Made by a program: the position numbers and the translations under genes
Notes under the pieces: model-generated
Database searches by the model: none
What the model was told of the DNA's origin: nothing
The model's input: the letters and a program-made list of their open reading frames with translations, nothing else
From: Candidatus Parcubacteria bacterium
GTDB taxonomy: Bacteria; Patescibacteriota; Minisyncoccia; Phycocordibacterales; UBA12088
Assembly (NCBI GenBank): GCA_003694545.1
Contig: RFKD01000016.1
Location: 1-45,711 of the forward strand
Length of the DNA: 45,711 nt
Direction: 5' to 3'
Shown: one piece after another, positions 28,831 through 37,132 of the stretch
How the letters are laid out: each line of letters begins with the position of its first letter
How positions within the stretch are numbered: the first letter of the stretch is position 1

Positions 28831-29515
28831 AAGCAGTGTGCGCGCGCTAATAACAACGCGAGGAGTGGCGGAAGAGGCCCAACTCAGTAAACGGTGGCAG
28901 CGCAGCGGCGCGGTTGTCGCGCTCGCATGGGGAGCAATGACCCTTCTGGGCGTGGTGACGCTTGGGGCGAGTGTGGGGGCCCACGGAATCCTCCAACAGC
29001 TGATGCAAAACATATCGCCCCATTGGCGGGTGGTGTTGGGAGAATTTTTCTCCGCCTACGGAAGCTGGTGGGGAATAGGAGCCGCGTGGGGAACCCTCTT
29101 GGTGCTTACCCGCGGACGGCTCATGCGCACCGTTGTGGCTTCAGGTTTGGTTGTGGTGGGCGTGGTGGTGAGTGGTTGGATCATGAAAGAGTTTTTCGGA
29201 GTCCCCCGCCCGAGCGATATGCTCGTGGGAGAAGACGGCTTTCGCTACCCCAGCCTTCACGCTGCCGCCGCGGCGGGGCTGTGGGGGAGTGTGGCTTTTG
29301 CGGTGTGGAGGCAAGGGTATAAGAGTTCGCGCGCACTTGCGCTGGTGCTTTTTGTCATCATTGCGGTTGTTGGTATTGGGCGCATGCTGCTTGGCGTGCA
29401 CTATCCCGTGGATGTCGTGGGAGGTATTCTCCTTGCGGCAGGTTGGATCACGCTCGTGTTTAGATACCTAGACAGTACATCGTGCTCAAGGCGAGGAGGT
29501 AGGGTTAGCCAGTGA
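28817..29515 (+). CDS. PAP2-family membrane phosphatase
   Basis: 232 residues, about five membrane helices. The three acid-phosphatase motifs are present: K124-x6-R131-P132 (K-E-F-F-G-V-P-R-P), P-S-L-H (145-148, usual PSGH) and R189-x5-H195-x3-D199. Removes phosphate from lipid phosphates; undecaprenyl pyrophosphate recycling is the likely role beside cell-wall genes, but other lipid substrates are possible. Overlaps the previous gene by 14 bases, so the two are coupled. Confidence 0.88.
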   Translation: MTITKSSVRALITTRGVAEEAQLSKRWQRSGAVVALAWGAMTLLGVVTLGASVGAHGILQQLMQNISPHWRVVLGEFFSAYGSWWGIGAAWGTLLVLTRGRLMRTVVASGLVVVGVVVSGWIMKEFFGVPRPSDMLVGEDGFRYPSLHAAAAAGLWGSVAFAVWRQGYKSSRALALVLFVIIAVVGIGRMLLGVHYPVDVVGGILLAAGWITLVFRYLDSTSCSRRGGRVSQ

Positions 29516-29577
29516 AAGAAGCCTCCTGCCGCAAGACGCAGCCCTCGCCAACGCTTCGCGTTGCCTTCGGTGCGCTG

Positions 29578-29661
<84 letters not shown>

Positions 29662-29714
29662 ACTGCCGTGTATGCTATCACAAGGCGACCTATCACAAAA
29701 GAGCTTGGTTGGCG

Positions 29715-29723
29715 TGGTATACT
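29715..29723 (+). promoter_or_regulatory. Extended -10 box, leaderless start
   Basis: TGG-TATACT (29715-29723), nine bases before the ATG at 29733. Confidence 0.65.
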
Positions 29724-29732
29724 CAGCAGTAT

Positions 29733-30365
29733 ATGGCGCAGGGAAGCGTTCCTCTTCTTCTTGGAGCTGCGGTGGTTGTGGTGGCGCTGGGGTTTGCCGG
29801 CGGGGTATTGTGGGCAACATCCAAAAACACGCCCCCTTCAGACAACGAGCGCATTGCCGAGTTTTACGCAACGGAAGTTGCCGTGCACAAAAGCGCGCAC
29901 TCCGTGCGCAAGGCGATTATGCAAGGGGACGACTCTTTTGTGCTGGTGGATCTGCGCTCTCCGCAAGAGTACGAGCGGGAACACATTGTCGGCGCGGTAA
30001 ACATTCCCGCCTATCGCGACCCGGATACTTCCGCCTATGGGGAAGTGGAGCGTATCGTGCGCGAGTTCCGGAAGTTGCAAGCCGAACACCCCGGCAAGGA
30101 CATTATCGTGTACTGCTACAGCGCCGCGTGTATGACGGGGAGAAAAATCGGCGCGATGCTCGCGCAACACGGCATTTTCGTGAAGCACCTCACCGTCGGT
30201 TGGCAAGAGTGGCGCTATTTCTGGAACTTATGGAATCACGACGGGGAAACACCGGTTGATCTCACTTGGTTTGTCGCCTCCGGCAAGGAACCAGGCCGCT
30301 ACGAAGGGCCGCGGTTGCCGATGGTGGGCGGCTGCAGCGCGGAGGGTAACGATTTTGGCTGCTAG
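29733..30365 (+). CDS. Membrane-anchored rhodanese-like protein
   Basis: 210 residues: an N-terminal membrane helix (about 6-28), then one rhodanese domain with V-D-L-R-S-P-Q-E-Y (72-80), H-I-V-G-A-V-N-I-P and the active-site loop Y-C-Y-S-A-A-C-M-T-G-R with Cys at 128. Single-domain rhodaneses carry persulfide sulfur; facing outside the membrane it may handle sulfane sulfur or cyanide. A C-terminal extension of about 45 residues is rich in Gly and Pro and ends in Cys. The ATG at 29733 is chosen because the longer frame crosses the tRNA-Leu. Confidence 0.85.
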   Translation: MAQGSVPLLLGAAVVVVALGFAGGVLWATSKNTPPSDNERIAEFYATEVAVHKSAHSVRKAIMQGDDSFVLVDLRSPQEYEREHIVGAVNIPAYRDPDTSAYGEVERIVREFRKLQAEHPGKDIIVYCYSAACMTGRKIGAMLAQHGIFVKHLTVGWQEWRYFWNLWNHDGETPVDLTWFVASGKEPGRYEGPRLPMVGGCSAEGNDFGC

Positions 30366-30398
30366 ATCGTTTGTCTTACGCGACATCGATCCTGCCCT

Positions 30399-31310
30399 AT
30401 GCCTCGCCGCACCTTTTTGTCTTATCCCAAGCGTCACTCTCCAAAGGCTCCGCCCAAGAAGAGTGAGCTATTTGTTGGGGTGGTGGGGTACGGGTATGTG
30501 GGAAAGGCGGTAGCGCGGTTTTTTGCGGAGCGATTTGTCGTTGCAGTGTATGACCCGTATGTGCGGAAATTGCCCCCGGATACGCCACAAGGGGTGCGGA
30601 AGGTCGCTTCGCTCAAAGCATTGAAAGAAGCCTTGGTGAGCGTGGTGTGCGTGCCGACGCCGCAAAGGGAGGACGGTGCTGCGGAAGTGAGCATTGTTGA
30701 GGAGGTGGTGCGCACGCTTCCGACGGACCTCATTGTCATCAAAAGCACGGTGCCGCCTGGCACCACACAGCGCCTGCGCGAGGAAACAGGCAAGCGCATC
30801 GTGTTTTCTCCCGAGTATATTGGAGAAGGGAAGTACCCCGTGTTTTCCGAAGGCGAGCGGGCGTATCCACACCACACGGATATGCGCCAGCACCGCTTTC
30901 ATATTTTTGGTGGGCCGCGAGAAGACACGCGGCGCGCGGCTGAGATTTGGCAGAAGGTCGCGGGCCCCCAAGTGCGCTATTTACAAACCGACAGCACGAC
31001 GGCAGAGCTGGTGAAGTACGCCGAAAACAGCTACCTTGCCCTCAAGGTTACTTTTTGCAACCAACTGTATGACCTCGCGCAAGCGCTTGGCGTGGATTAC
31101 CACGAATTGCGCGAGCTCTGGCTTGAGGACGGACGCGTTGAACCTTCTCATACCTTAGTGTACCCGGACAGCCGCGGCTTTGGCGGAAAGTGTCTTCCCA
31201 AAGACACTGCCGCGATTCTCGCGGTCGCGCGTAAGGTTGGGGTGGACTTTTCGGTGATGAAGGCCGCAGTTGATTACAATCGTTGGTTGCGAAAAACACT
31301 CGAGGACTGA
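30399..31310 (+). CDS. UDP-glucose/GDP-mannose dehydrogenase family, lacking the C-terminal domain
   Basis: 303 residues. G-Y-G-Y-V-G (Rossmann, 30-35), V-C-V-P-T-P, S-T-V-P-P-G-T-T, E-Y-I-G-E-G, K-Y-A-E-N-S-Y-L-A-L-K and G-F-G-G-K-C-L-P-K-D with the catalytic Cys at 265. The family oxidises a UDP- or GDP-sugar to the uronic acid. Usual length is 390-450; the C-terminal nucleotide-sugar-binding domain is absent and the frame ends normally with TGA, so this is a natural short form, not a visible truncation. Substrate uncertain. Confidence 0.85.
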   Translation: MPRRTFLSYPKRHSPKAPPKKSELFVGVVGYGYVGKAVARFFAERFVVAVYDPYVRKLPPDTPQGVRKVASLKALKEALVSVVCVPTPQREDGAAEVSIVEEVVRTLPTDLIVIKSTVPPGTTQRLREETGKRIVFSPEYIGEGKYPVFSEGERAYPHHTDMRQHRFHIFGGPREDTRRAAEIWQKVAGPQVRYLQTDSTTAELVKYAENSYLALKVTFCNQLYDLAQALGVDYHELRELWLEDGRVEPSHTLVYPDSRGFGGKCLPKDTAAILAVARKVGVDFSVMKAAVDYNRWLRKTLED

Positions 31311-31356
31311 CGGAAGAGAAATAAACTATATTAAGAGAAATCGTCAGCAGCCCTCT

Positions 31357-31941
31357 TTATTTGTCACTCGTTCTCCCTTCGAGTTCTTTACGAGCGAGCC
31401 GCTCTAGCGCTAGTAAGATTAAGTACAGCGCTTTTAATTCTTCGGTTCTTTCTTGTACCCTTACAGAGCTTCCGATAAGCCTTTCTTCCTCCAATCTTTT
31501 TTTCTGCCCTTTACTCTTTGCTCGTGATAATGACTCGAGTTGGAGGAGAGCATCTTCGACTTTTTCTTTCACTCCTTCAATAAGCCAGAGAGGGAGAACG
31601 ACGCCCCTGTCTCTTTCGCTTTCAGCGGGCGGAAGAAAGGCTTGAAGGAGGTGTACGGGAGTGTAGCGATACGTGGCTAGCGGCTCAGACACTATGCCTT
31701 CTGCGCTGTATTTTTGAAACTCCCCGTATAATCGGTGAAAGTATCGGATGAACTCACTCATTAAAAACTCTTTCACTTTCGGATCAACCGGTTCAGGTTT
31801 ATGAGCCCCTAAGCGGAGAGATTCTGGCAAAGCTGTGCCTCGGAATAGTTTTGGGTCGGGCAGTCCCTCTTCTGGTGAAGAAAGCCAAACGGGAGTGTCT
31901 TGCTGAGGGAATAGTCGTTCTTCGTCTCCGGGGCCATTCAT
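31357..31941 (-). CDS. Unrecognised helical protein (194 aa)
   Basis: No family recognised. N-terminal third Pro/Glu-rich, the rest charged and helical (V-K-E-K-V-E-D-A-L-L-Q-L-E-S-L and R-T-E-E-L-K-A-L-Y-L-I-L-L-A-L-E-R-L), possibly a coiled coil; no signal peptide. The stretch is visibly less GC-rich than the core genes and uses more A/T-ending codons, which suggests a different origin or weak selection. It converges with the dehydrogenase gene. Confidence 0.6.
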   Translation of the reverse strand: MNGPGDEERLFPQQDTPVWLSSPEEGLPDPKLFRGTALPESLRLGAHKPEPVDPKVKEFLMSEFIRYFHRLYGEFQKYSAEGIVSEPLATYRYTPVHLLQAFLPPAESERDRGVVLPLWLIEGVKEKVEDALLQLESLSRAKSKGQKKRLEEERLIGSSVRVQERTEELKALYLILLALERLARKELEGRTSDK

Positions 31942-32026
31942 AAAGAATAGTGTTATTCAAGGATAGCAGAATACACCATCGTCGAGAAGATAGGAATAGA
32001 AAAGGTGGAGAACGCGCGTCTTCTCT

Positions 32027-32247
32027 TCACGAGTACCCTTGCTTTGCTGGAGGTATCTTTGAGCGTTTGCGCAAACTTTTCGAGGGAGGAAAACGGACTT
32101 CTTCTCCAGGTTCGCGAAGCGTGGTCTCAATCATCACTTCGTCTTTTGCAATTTTGGCGAGGACCCCTGTGCAATGCGCGCCGCAATTGTTGCCCAACTA
32201 CCTTTCAGGAGATTTTCTCACATTGTCACTTCCTTGTTTTCCACCAT
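32027..32247 (-). pseudogene. Possible remnant of a small minus-strand gene
   Basis: On the minus strand an ATG at about 32247 leads to a TGA after nine codons, then G-S-W-A-T-I-A-A-R-I-A, then a shifted frame with V-L-A-K-I-A-K-D-E-V-M-I-E-T-T and a basic tail ending in a stop at 32027. The pieces look protein-like but are short; this may be chance. Confidence 0.3.
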
Positions 32248-32328
32248 GCTTTCCCGCCCAAAGGGAGGATGAGGGGGGTAAAAAGGATTCAGGGGGAGGG
32301 TGGAATGTCACGCGCCTCGCTAAGGGCA

Positions 32329-32337
32329 TGGTAGAAT
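32329..32337 (+). promoter_or_regulatory. Extended -10 box, leaderless murD start
   Basis: TGG-TAGAAT (32329-32337), seven bases before the ATG at 32345. The ATG at 32336 overlaps this box and is rejected as start. Confidence 0.65.
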
Positions 32338-32344
32338 GGTCGCG

Positions 32345-33685
32345 ATGAGTTGGCAAGCGTTCTTTACCGGCAAGCGCGTTACGGTGATGGGGTTGGGTTT
32401 GCTGGGGCGCGCGGTGGGAGACGCCGAATTTTTAGCGCTACACTGCGCGGAGGTTACCATCACGGATCTCAAAGACAAAGAAGCACTCGCGACTTCCGTT
32501 GCGCGCCTCACCCGCTATCCCAACATTCGCTTTGTGCTGGGGCGGCACGAGCTCTCGGATTTTGAAGGGCGCGATTTTATCTTGAAAGCCGCCGGGGTTC
32601 CACTCGAGAGTCCCCACATCGCACACGCGCGCCAACACGGTATTCCCGTTGAGATGAGCACGGCGCTGTTTGCCGCGTTTGCCGGCATTCCTATCATCGG
32701 CGTGACGGGAACGCGCGGCAAAAGCACCACCACGCACCTTATTCACCACACACTCTTGCAGGCGGGCGTTCGCGCACTCTTGGGGGGCAATGTGGCGGGG
32801 GTTTCTACGCTCGCGCACCTACCAAGAGCAGGAGAGTACGAAGTCGCGGCACTTGAGCTTGATTCGTGGCAGTTGCAGGGATTTGGCGAGCGGCGCCTTT
32901 CTCCCCAACTTGCGGTGTTTACATCGTTTATGGAGGATCACCAAAACTACTATCCTTCCATGGAGCGCTATTTTGCTGACAAGGCGCACATTTTTGCTCA
33001 CCAAAACAAAGACGAGGGCGTTTTGGTCGCATCTCCGCAAGTGATTGCCGCGATTGGCGCTTACGGCTACGCGCGGCAGGTGCCAAAACGGGTCGTGATT
33101 GCGCAACCAACGGAGGAAGTGCCCCCCACGCCCCAGTTGTTGGGCGCGTACAACCGATGGAACGCGGCTGTAGCGTATCACGCCCTGCGCGTATGGGGTT
33201 TATCATATGAGGATATACAGCACGGCTTTGCTTCGTTTCGGGGCGTGCCGGGGCGGCTGTCGTTGGTGCGGGAATGGGAAGGGGTTGCGTTTTATAACGA
33301 CACCACAGCAACGACGCCGCAGGCGGCGCGCGCGGGCATTCAAGCGCTCGTCGAGCGACACAAAAGGGTGGTTGCCATTATGGGGGGATCCGACAAGCGA
33401 ATTTCTGAGGAGGAATACGCGGCACTTGCTGATTTGATAGCACGAGAAGAGGTGCAGGTTGTGTTGTTGGAAGGAAGCGGCACGCCACGGCTCGCGCGCC
33501 TTCTTGAGGAGCGCGGGGCTGCCGCCGAGGGGCCTTATGGGAGTATGGATGAAGCCGTCTCCCGCGCGCGCGAGCTCGCGCGCGCGGGAGACGCCGTCGT
33601 TCTTTCCCCCGCTTTTGCCTCCTTCGGCTTGTTTCAAAATGAGTTTGATCGCGGGGAGCAGTTTGAGCGGGAGGTTAGGGGTTAA
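32345..33685 (+). CDS. murD: UDP-N-acetylmuramoyl-L-alanine--D-glutamate ligase
   Basis: Adds D-Glu to UDP-MurNAc-L-Ala in peptidoglycan precursor synthesis. 446 residues, normal length. Domain 1 Rossmann G-L-G-L-L-G-R; P-loop G-V-T-G-T-R-G-K-S-T-T-T at about 118-129; E-L-D-S-W-Q-L-Q (S-S-F-Q-L in most MurD); N-R-W-N-A-A-V-A; Y-N-D-T-T-A-T-T-P in the Mur-ligase ring region; and G-G-S-D-K near the end. The 36-base perfect palindrome at 33557-33592 falls in the C-terminal part of the gene. Confidence 0.94.
   Translation: MSWQAFFTGKRVTVMGLGLLGRAVGDAEFLALHCAEVTITDLKDKEALATSVARLTRYPNIRFVLGRHELSDFEGRDFILKAAGVPLESPHIAHARQHGIPVEMSTALFAAFAGIPIIGVTGTRGKSTTTHLIHHTLLQAGVRALLGGNVAGVSTLAHLPRAGEYEVAALELDSWQLQGFGERRLSPQLAVFTSFMEDHQNYYPSMERYFADKAHIFAHQNKDEGVLVASPQVIAAIGAYGYARQVPKRVVIAQPTEEVPPTPQLLGAYNRWNAAVAYHALRVWGLSYEDIQHGFASFRGVPGRLSLVREWEGVAFYNDTTATTPQAARAGIQALVERHKRVVAIMGGSDKRISEEEYAALADLIAREEVQVVLLEGSGTPRLARLLEERGAAAEGPYGSMDEAVSRARELARAGDAVVLSPAFASFGLFQNEFDRGEQFEREVRG
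33557..33592. repeat. murD: 36-base perfect palindrome inside murD
   Basis: GTCTCCCGCGCGCGCGAG is followed at once by its exact reverse complement, with no spacer. It encodes the helix A-V-S-R-A-R-E-L-A-R-A-G-D. Perfect palindromes of this size are rare in coding DNA and can form a cruciform or a strong mRNA hairpin. Confidence 0.95.
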
Positions 33686-33732
33686 GCGGACGCATTTCCC
33701 GATGAGGCTCTCTGCGCTGGAGGGAATTTTGA

Positions 33733-34608
33733 CTAACTGAGGTGCTGCACGATGGCGCTGTGCCATTCTTGCAACCTCTGTGTTGCCGCCTGCGGGTCAA
33801 GAAGCGGTGCAGGTGCCTCCAAATAGCCGAGGAGGAGTTGTCGCACAACATCTCCTTGCCACTCATCAAGAAAATCGGCAACCCTTCGCAACTCCTTCAC
33901 GGTGTAGTGAGGAGGAATGAGGCGGCGCGTTTGTTCCCAGTGGTTGAAGAAAGTCTTGGTAAGCAGGAGGTTATGAGATTTTGCTTCCAATATCGCCTTT
34001 CCTTGCGGTTGTGTGAGGAGGGTGGGGAAAGCGACGAGCGCGGTAAGAAGGGCATACAACTGAGCTGTCTGCCGTGCTGGTCCACCTTGTATTTCAAACA
34101 CGACGTCCCCGGTATTTTCCCCAACACCGAAATGAGCGGCGCGAGAAGAAAGACAGATTCGCAGCAAAAAAGTATTGTCTTCTTCTGTCTGCTCTTCCTT
34201 TTCCTCTTCTCGCGCTCTATCTGAAATCTCCTTGTCCTCTACTTTAACCTCAAAAAATGTGGGATTAATGATGCCCCACGCGAGAAGGCGCCGACACATC
34301 TCTGGCTTTTGGGCGCAGATATTGAATAGAGTTTGAGTGAGGGGAAGGGGCTGGTTACTCTCTTGGATTTGGTCGATGAGGTGCGCAAAGAGTGTTTGCC
34401 CGCGATCCCAGGTGCACTCTTCTAGCTCGAATTCATCAATTGACGAGGAGTCACCAGTGGACGGGTTGTTTTGGCGCATAAGTGGTTCGCAGATGGCAAC
34501 CCACTGCTCCAACAAAAACACGGCCTGCTCAACGGGTTCTTCTGGGATACCCGCGATTTGCAGCCCGGAAGGTTTCGGCTTGCGCCCTCCTTCACCGAAA
34601 TGCGGCAT
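33733..34608 (-). CDS. Unrecognised protein between murD and murC (291 aa)
   Basis: No family recognised. N-terminus Pro/Gly-rich, then helical and acidic; residues about 135-148 are nearly all charged (R-A-R-E-E-E-K-E-E-Q-T-E-E-D), and the C-terminal part (E-L-R-R-V-A-D-F-L-D-E-W) is helical. No signal peptide or membrane helix. Lower GC than the flanking mur genes, opposite strand, and it splits an otherwise natural murD-murC pair, as an inserted gene would. Confidence 0.65.
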   Translation of the reverse strand: MPHFGEGGRKPKPSGLQIAGIPEEPVEQAVFLLEQWVAICEPLMRQNNPSTGDSSSIDEFELEECTWDRGQTLFAHLIDQIQESNQPLPLTQTLFNICAQKPEMCRRLLAWGIINPTFFEVKVEDKEISDRAREEEKEEQTEEDNTFLLRICLSSRAAHFGVGENTGDVVFEIQGGPARQTAQLYALLTALVAFPTLLTQPQGKAILEAKSHNLLLTKTFFNHWEQTRRLIPPHYTVKELRRVADFLDEWQGDVVRQLLLGYLEAPAPLLDPQAATQRLQEWHSAIVQHLS

Positions 34609-34616
34609 TGCAGATT

Positions 34617-34625
34617 ATACTATCA
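34617..34625 (-). promoter_or_regulatory. Extended -10 box for the minus-strand gene
   Basis: On the minus strand TGA-TAGTAT, eight bases before the ATG at 34608. An overlapping TATAAT lies five bases before the ATG. Confidence 0.6.
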
Positions 34626-34740
34626 TAAAACCGGCAAGATGCTGAGCTGGGAGCGTATCATCGCGGTTTGTTGTTGGCCTCCGGTTGGAATTATGCACGG
34701 CGAGTAGCACGCGCTCCTTCCCTCGCGGTGAGGAAAAGAG

Positions 34741-34746
34741 TAAAGT
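34741..34746 (+). promoter_or_regulatory. -10 box, leaderless murC start
   Basis: TAAAGT, seven bases before the ATG at 34754; no TG extension. Confidence 0.5.
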
Positions 34747-34753
34747 GGTAGGT

Positions 34754-36091
34754 ATGAAAACGCAGTTTGTGGTGCCGCGTGTTGTGTATTTTGTGGGGAT
34801 TGGGGGGATCGGGATGTCGGCCCTTGCGCAATGGTATGCGGCGCGCGGGGCGCGGGTGAGCGGGTCGGATCGGGATACCGATTCTCCTGTCGTCGCGCAG
34901 TTGCGCCGCAAGGGTATTGAGGTACGCGAAGGGCACAGCGCGCGGTTCGTGCCGACCGACGCACAACTCGTGGTGTATTCCGACGCGGTTCCGCCGGATA
35001 ACCCCGAGCGCGAGGAGGCGCGAAGGCGCGAAGTGCGGACCCTCTCGTATTTTCAAGCGTTGGGCGAGGTGAGCCGCGCCTTTCCCCGCGTGGTTGCCGT
35101 TGCGGGCAGCCACGGGAAGACCACGACAAGCGCGATGCTTGCGCTTGCGCTTGTGGCTGCCGGACGAAAGCCGACGGCGTTTGTCGGTTCCCTCGTGCCG
35201 CAGTTTCCCGAGGGGAGCAACCTTCTTTTTGGGGGGCAAGATGTGTTGGTCGTGGAAGCGTGCGAGTATCGGGCGCACATTCGCGAGTTCGCAATCACGC
35301 ATCTTGTCCTTACCAACCTCGAGTGGGATCACACAGACTATTTTGCCTCGGAGGATGCGGTGATCGCCCTCTTTCGGGAGGTGATAGCACGGCTGCCGGA
35401 AGGAGGGGTGGTGGTTGCCAATCCAACGCTCCCCCTGGTTGCCCGCGCGCTCGCGGCGCTTTCCAACGGAGCGCGCATTGTTGATTATACGCGCGAGGAA
35501 GCGCCTTTACTTCTTGTTCCCGGGGTGCACAACCGCGCCAACGCGCAGGCGGCGCTTGCGGCGGCGCGCGAAGTGCTAGGGGATGATGCCGAAGCGCTCC
35601 GCGCAGCGCGCGAAGCGGTTGCCAACTTTCGCGGCGTGTGGCGGCGATTTGAGCGCTATGGGCAAAGCGCAGCGGGAGCCGAAATTGTTGACGATTACGC
35701 CCACCATCCAACGGAAATTGCCGCGACCTTGCACGCGGCGCGCGAGGTGTTCCCAGGGCGCCAGATTGTCGTGCTATTTCATCCACACCTCTATTCCCGC
35801 ACGCGCGATTTGTTTGACGATTTCGCGCGCGAGTTGTCGCGGGCGGATGAGGTGTATCTCTTGCCCATTTACCCCGCGCGCGAGCGCGCGGAGGATTACC
35901 CCGGCGTTTCCAGCGACACCCTCGCGCGCGCCATTAACACCATGAGCGGTAACGCGCGCCTGGCGCGCACGCTGGAGGATGCCGCAAACAAACTCTCTGC
36001 ATACGGCCCCGACAATGTCATCATCACAATGGGAGCAGGCGAAGGCTACAAGGTTGCCCGTGCCCTGCGGGAAGGCAAGATGCAAGGTTGA
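34754..36091 (+). CDS. murC: UDP-N-acetylmuramate--L-alanine ligase
   Basis: Adds L-Ala to UDP-MurNAc, the first amino acid of the stem peptide. 445 residues. G-I-G-G-I-G-M-S-A-L-A near the N-terminus (MurC Rossmann), P-loop A-G-S-H-G-K-T-T-T-S, E-A-C-E-Y-R and N-L-E-W-D-H-T-D-Y-F in the middle domain, G-V-H-N-R-A-N-A, R-R-F-E, D-D-Y-A-H-H-P-T-E, and G-A-G at the C-terminus. Start ATG 34754 (M-K-T-Q) fits both the family and the -10 box. The last 46 codons are duplicated downstream, fused to the first part of rsmI. Confidence 0.95.
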   Translation: MKTQFVVPRVVYFVGIGGIGMSALAQWYAARGARVSGSDRDTDSPVVAQLRRKGIEVREGHSARFVPTDAQLVVYSDAVPPDNPEREEARRREVRTLSYFQALGEVSRAFPRVVAVAGSHGKTTTSAMLALALVAAGRKPTAFVGSLVPQFPEGSNLLFGGQDVLVVEACEYRAHIREFAITHLVLTNLEWDHTDYFASEDAVIALFREVIARLPEGGVVVANPTLPLVARALAALSNGARIVDYTREEAPLLLVPGVHNRANAQAALAAAREVLGDDAEALRAAREAVANFRGVWRRFERYGQSAAGAEIVDDYAHHPTEIAATLHAAREVFPGRQIVVLFHPHLYSRTRDLFDDFARELSRADEVYLLPIYPARERAEDYPGVSSDTLARAINTMSGNARLARTLEDAANKLSAYGPDNVIITMGAGEGYKVARALREGKMQG

Positions 36092-36109
36092 TGCGTATTG
36101 TTTGATGGG

Positions 36110-36204
36110 ATGGCAAAAAGAGCCGCCGGGGGGACCGGCGGCTTATGTCGGACCTCGAGAGGCTCTACCCTCGGAGTGCCCCCATGGCGTGGGATCAGGG
36201 AGGC
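36110..36204 (-). ncRNA. Predicted small RNA 1 (copy A, distal)
   Basis: Minus-strand promoter TTGACT (36234-36239), 17-base spacer, TATCTT (36211-36216); predicted start near 36204. CCTCCCT (36197-36203) is at the extreme 5' end. The transcript ends in a 9-bp GC hairpin (36121-36143) followed by CTTTTT. No reading frame. Its homologue is small RNA 3, 784 bases away. Confidence 0.6.
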
Positions 36205-36310
36205 GTCTTTAAGATAATTCTTTTCTCAGAAGTAGTCAAATGTGGGCTGTGGACAGCGGAGGATTCTTTCTCTTGATTGATTGCAATCTACTTACCCAAA
36301 CCCAACCAAT

Positions 36311-36413
36311 CACAAAAAAGCCGCGGGCAAGGCCCGCGGCAAGCAAGTATAGGGAGGAAACGCCTCAAGTGTGGGAAGCACCCTGCCCTTACGAAGGGGA
36401 GGAGATGCGTCCC
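36311..36413 (-). ncRNA. Predicted small RNA 2 (copy A, proximal)
   Basis: Minus-strand promoter TTGACG (36443-36448), 17-base spacer, TAAGTT (36420-36425; TATAAG overlaps). The transcript carries CTCCTCCCC (36396-36404) and, after a GAGG/CCTC mini-hairpin region, CCTCCCT (36351-36357), then a perfect 9-bp terminator hairpin (36320-36340) with six T. The core ACTTGAGGCGTTTCCTCCCTA is nearly identical in small RNA 4. Confidence 0.62.
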
Positions 36414-36589
36414 AAACTTAACTTATACCGTCTTAACGACTTCGTCAAGAGCCACTTTTTGTGTGGTTATTCTGTTTTGCAAAGTGTCTCTCTGTCTCTT
36501 TCTTCTAACTCGGATGCACGAATTTTTATGCTGTTCGCAAGCGAGATACGGCTGCTTCTCCTTGCATTGTTTAACGGCATTATTGCGCT

Positions 36590-36877
36590 ATGGGAACGCT
36601 TGCTGTTGTTGCAACACCACTTGGCAACTTGGAGGACATCACCTTACGCGCCCTGCGGATACTGCGCGAGGCGGACTTGGTTCTCGCGGAAGACACGCGC
36701 CGTGCGCGATCACTCCTCTCGGCGCTGGAGATACCCGCGCCGCGCCTGGCGCGCACGCTGGAGGATGCCGCAAAAAAACTCTCTGCGTATGGCCCCGACA
36801 GCGTCGTCATCACAATGGGAGCGGGCGAAGGCTACAAGGTTGCCCGCGCCCTGCGGGAAGGTAAGACGCAAAGCTGA
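36590..36877 (+). CDS. Chimeric reading frame: RsmI N-terminus fused to MurC C-terminus (95 aa)
   Basis: Residues 1-52 repeat the start of RsmI (M-G-T-L-A-V-V-A-T-P-L-G-N-L-E-D) and residues 52-95 repeat the end of MurC (T-L-E-D-A-A-K-K-L-S-A-Y-G-P-D). The join lies in the short sequence shared by both genes, as expected for a tandem duplication. The frame has no stop, and most differences from the parents are conservative (V/L, L/I, I/V, S/A), which hints at some selection, although recent origin could also explain it. It lacks the rest of the methyltransferase and the catalytic parts of MurC, so neither activity is expected. Confidence 0.6.
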   Translation: MGTLAVVATPLGNLEDITLRALRILREADLVLAEDTRRARSLLSALEIPAPRLARTLEDAAKKLSAYGPDSVVITMGAGEGYKVARALREGKTQS

Positions 36878-36903
36878 CGCGTCTTATTTGCGACGAAGCG
36901 GCA

Positions 36904-36988
36904 AACAAAAAAAGGACCGGCGGTGCGCAGGCATGCCGCCGGTCAAACTCCCGCCCCCGCGAGGGGGGCGGTGGGAGGGAGGCACCTT
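36904..36988 (-). ncRNA. Predicted small RNA 3 (copy B, distal)
   Basis: Minus-strand promoter TTGACA (37018-37023), 17-base spacer, TATTAC (36995-37000). CCTCCCT (36976-36982) lies near the 5' end, followed by a C-rich/G-rich hairpin. Terminator: 9-bp stem (36915-36923 with 36936-36944) and seven T. Counterpart of small RNA 1. Confidence 0.6.
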
Positions 36989-37132
36989 CATCTAGTAATA
37001 ATTCTTCTCTCAGGGCTTGTCAAGCACGGGTTGTGGACAACGCGGAGGAATTTTGCGGGCGCTTCCGCCGAATGTTGCGCGAGAGGCGGCGCGTAAATAA
37101 GATCAAGTACAACACCACTCTTTGACTCAATC

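Larger units (their letters stand above)
35955..36740. repeat. Tandem duplication, copy A
   Basis: From within the 3' end of murC through the intergenic region to the 5' part of an rsmI copy. The copy boundaries lie in a shared CGCGCCT(G/T)GCGCGC sequence (35955 in murC, 36741 in the chimera, 37496 in rsmI). Matching features are spaced 784-786 bases apart in the two copies until the last part. Confidence 0.85.
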
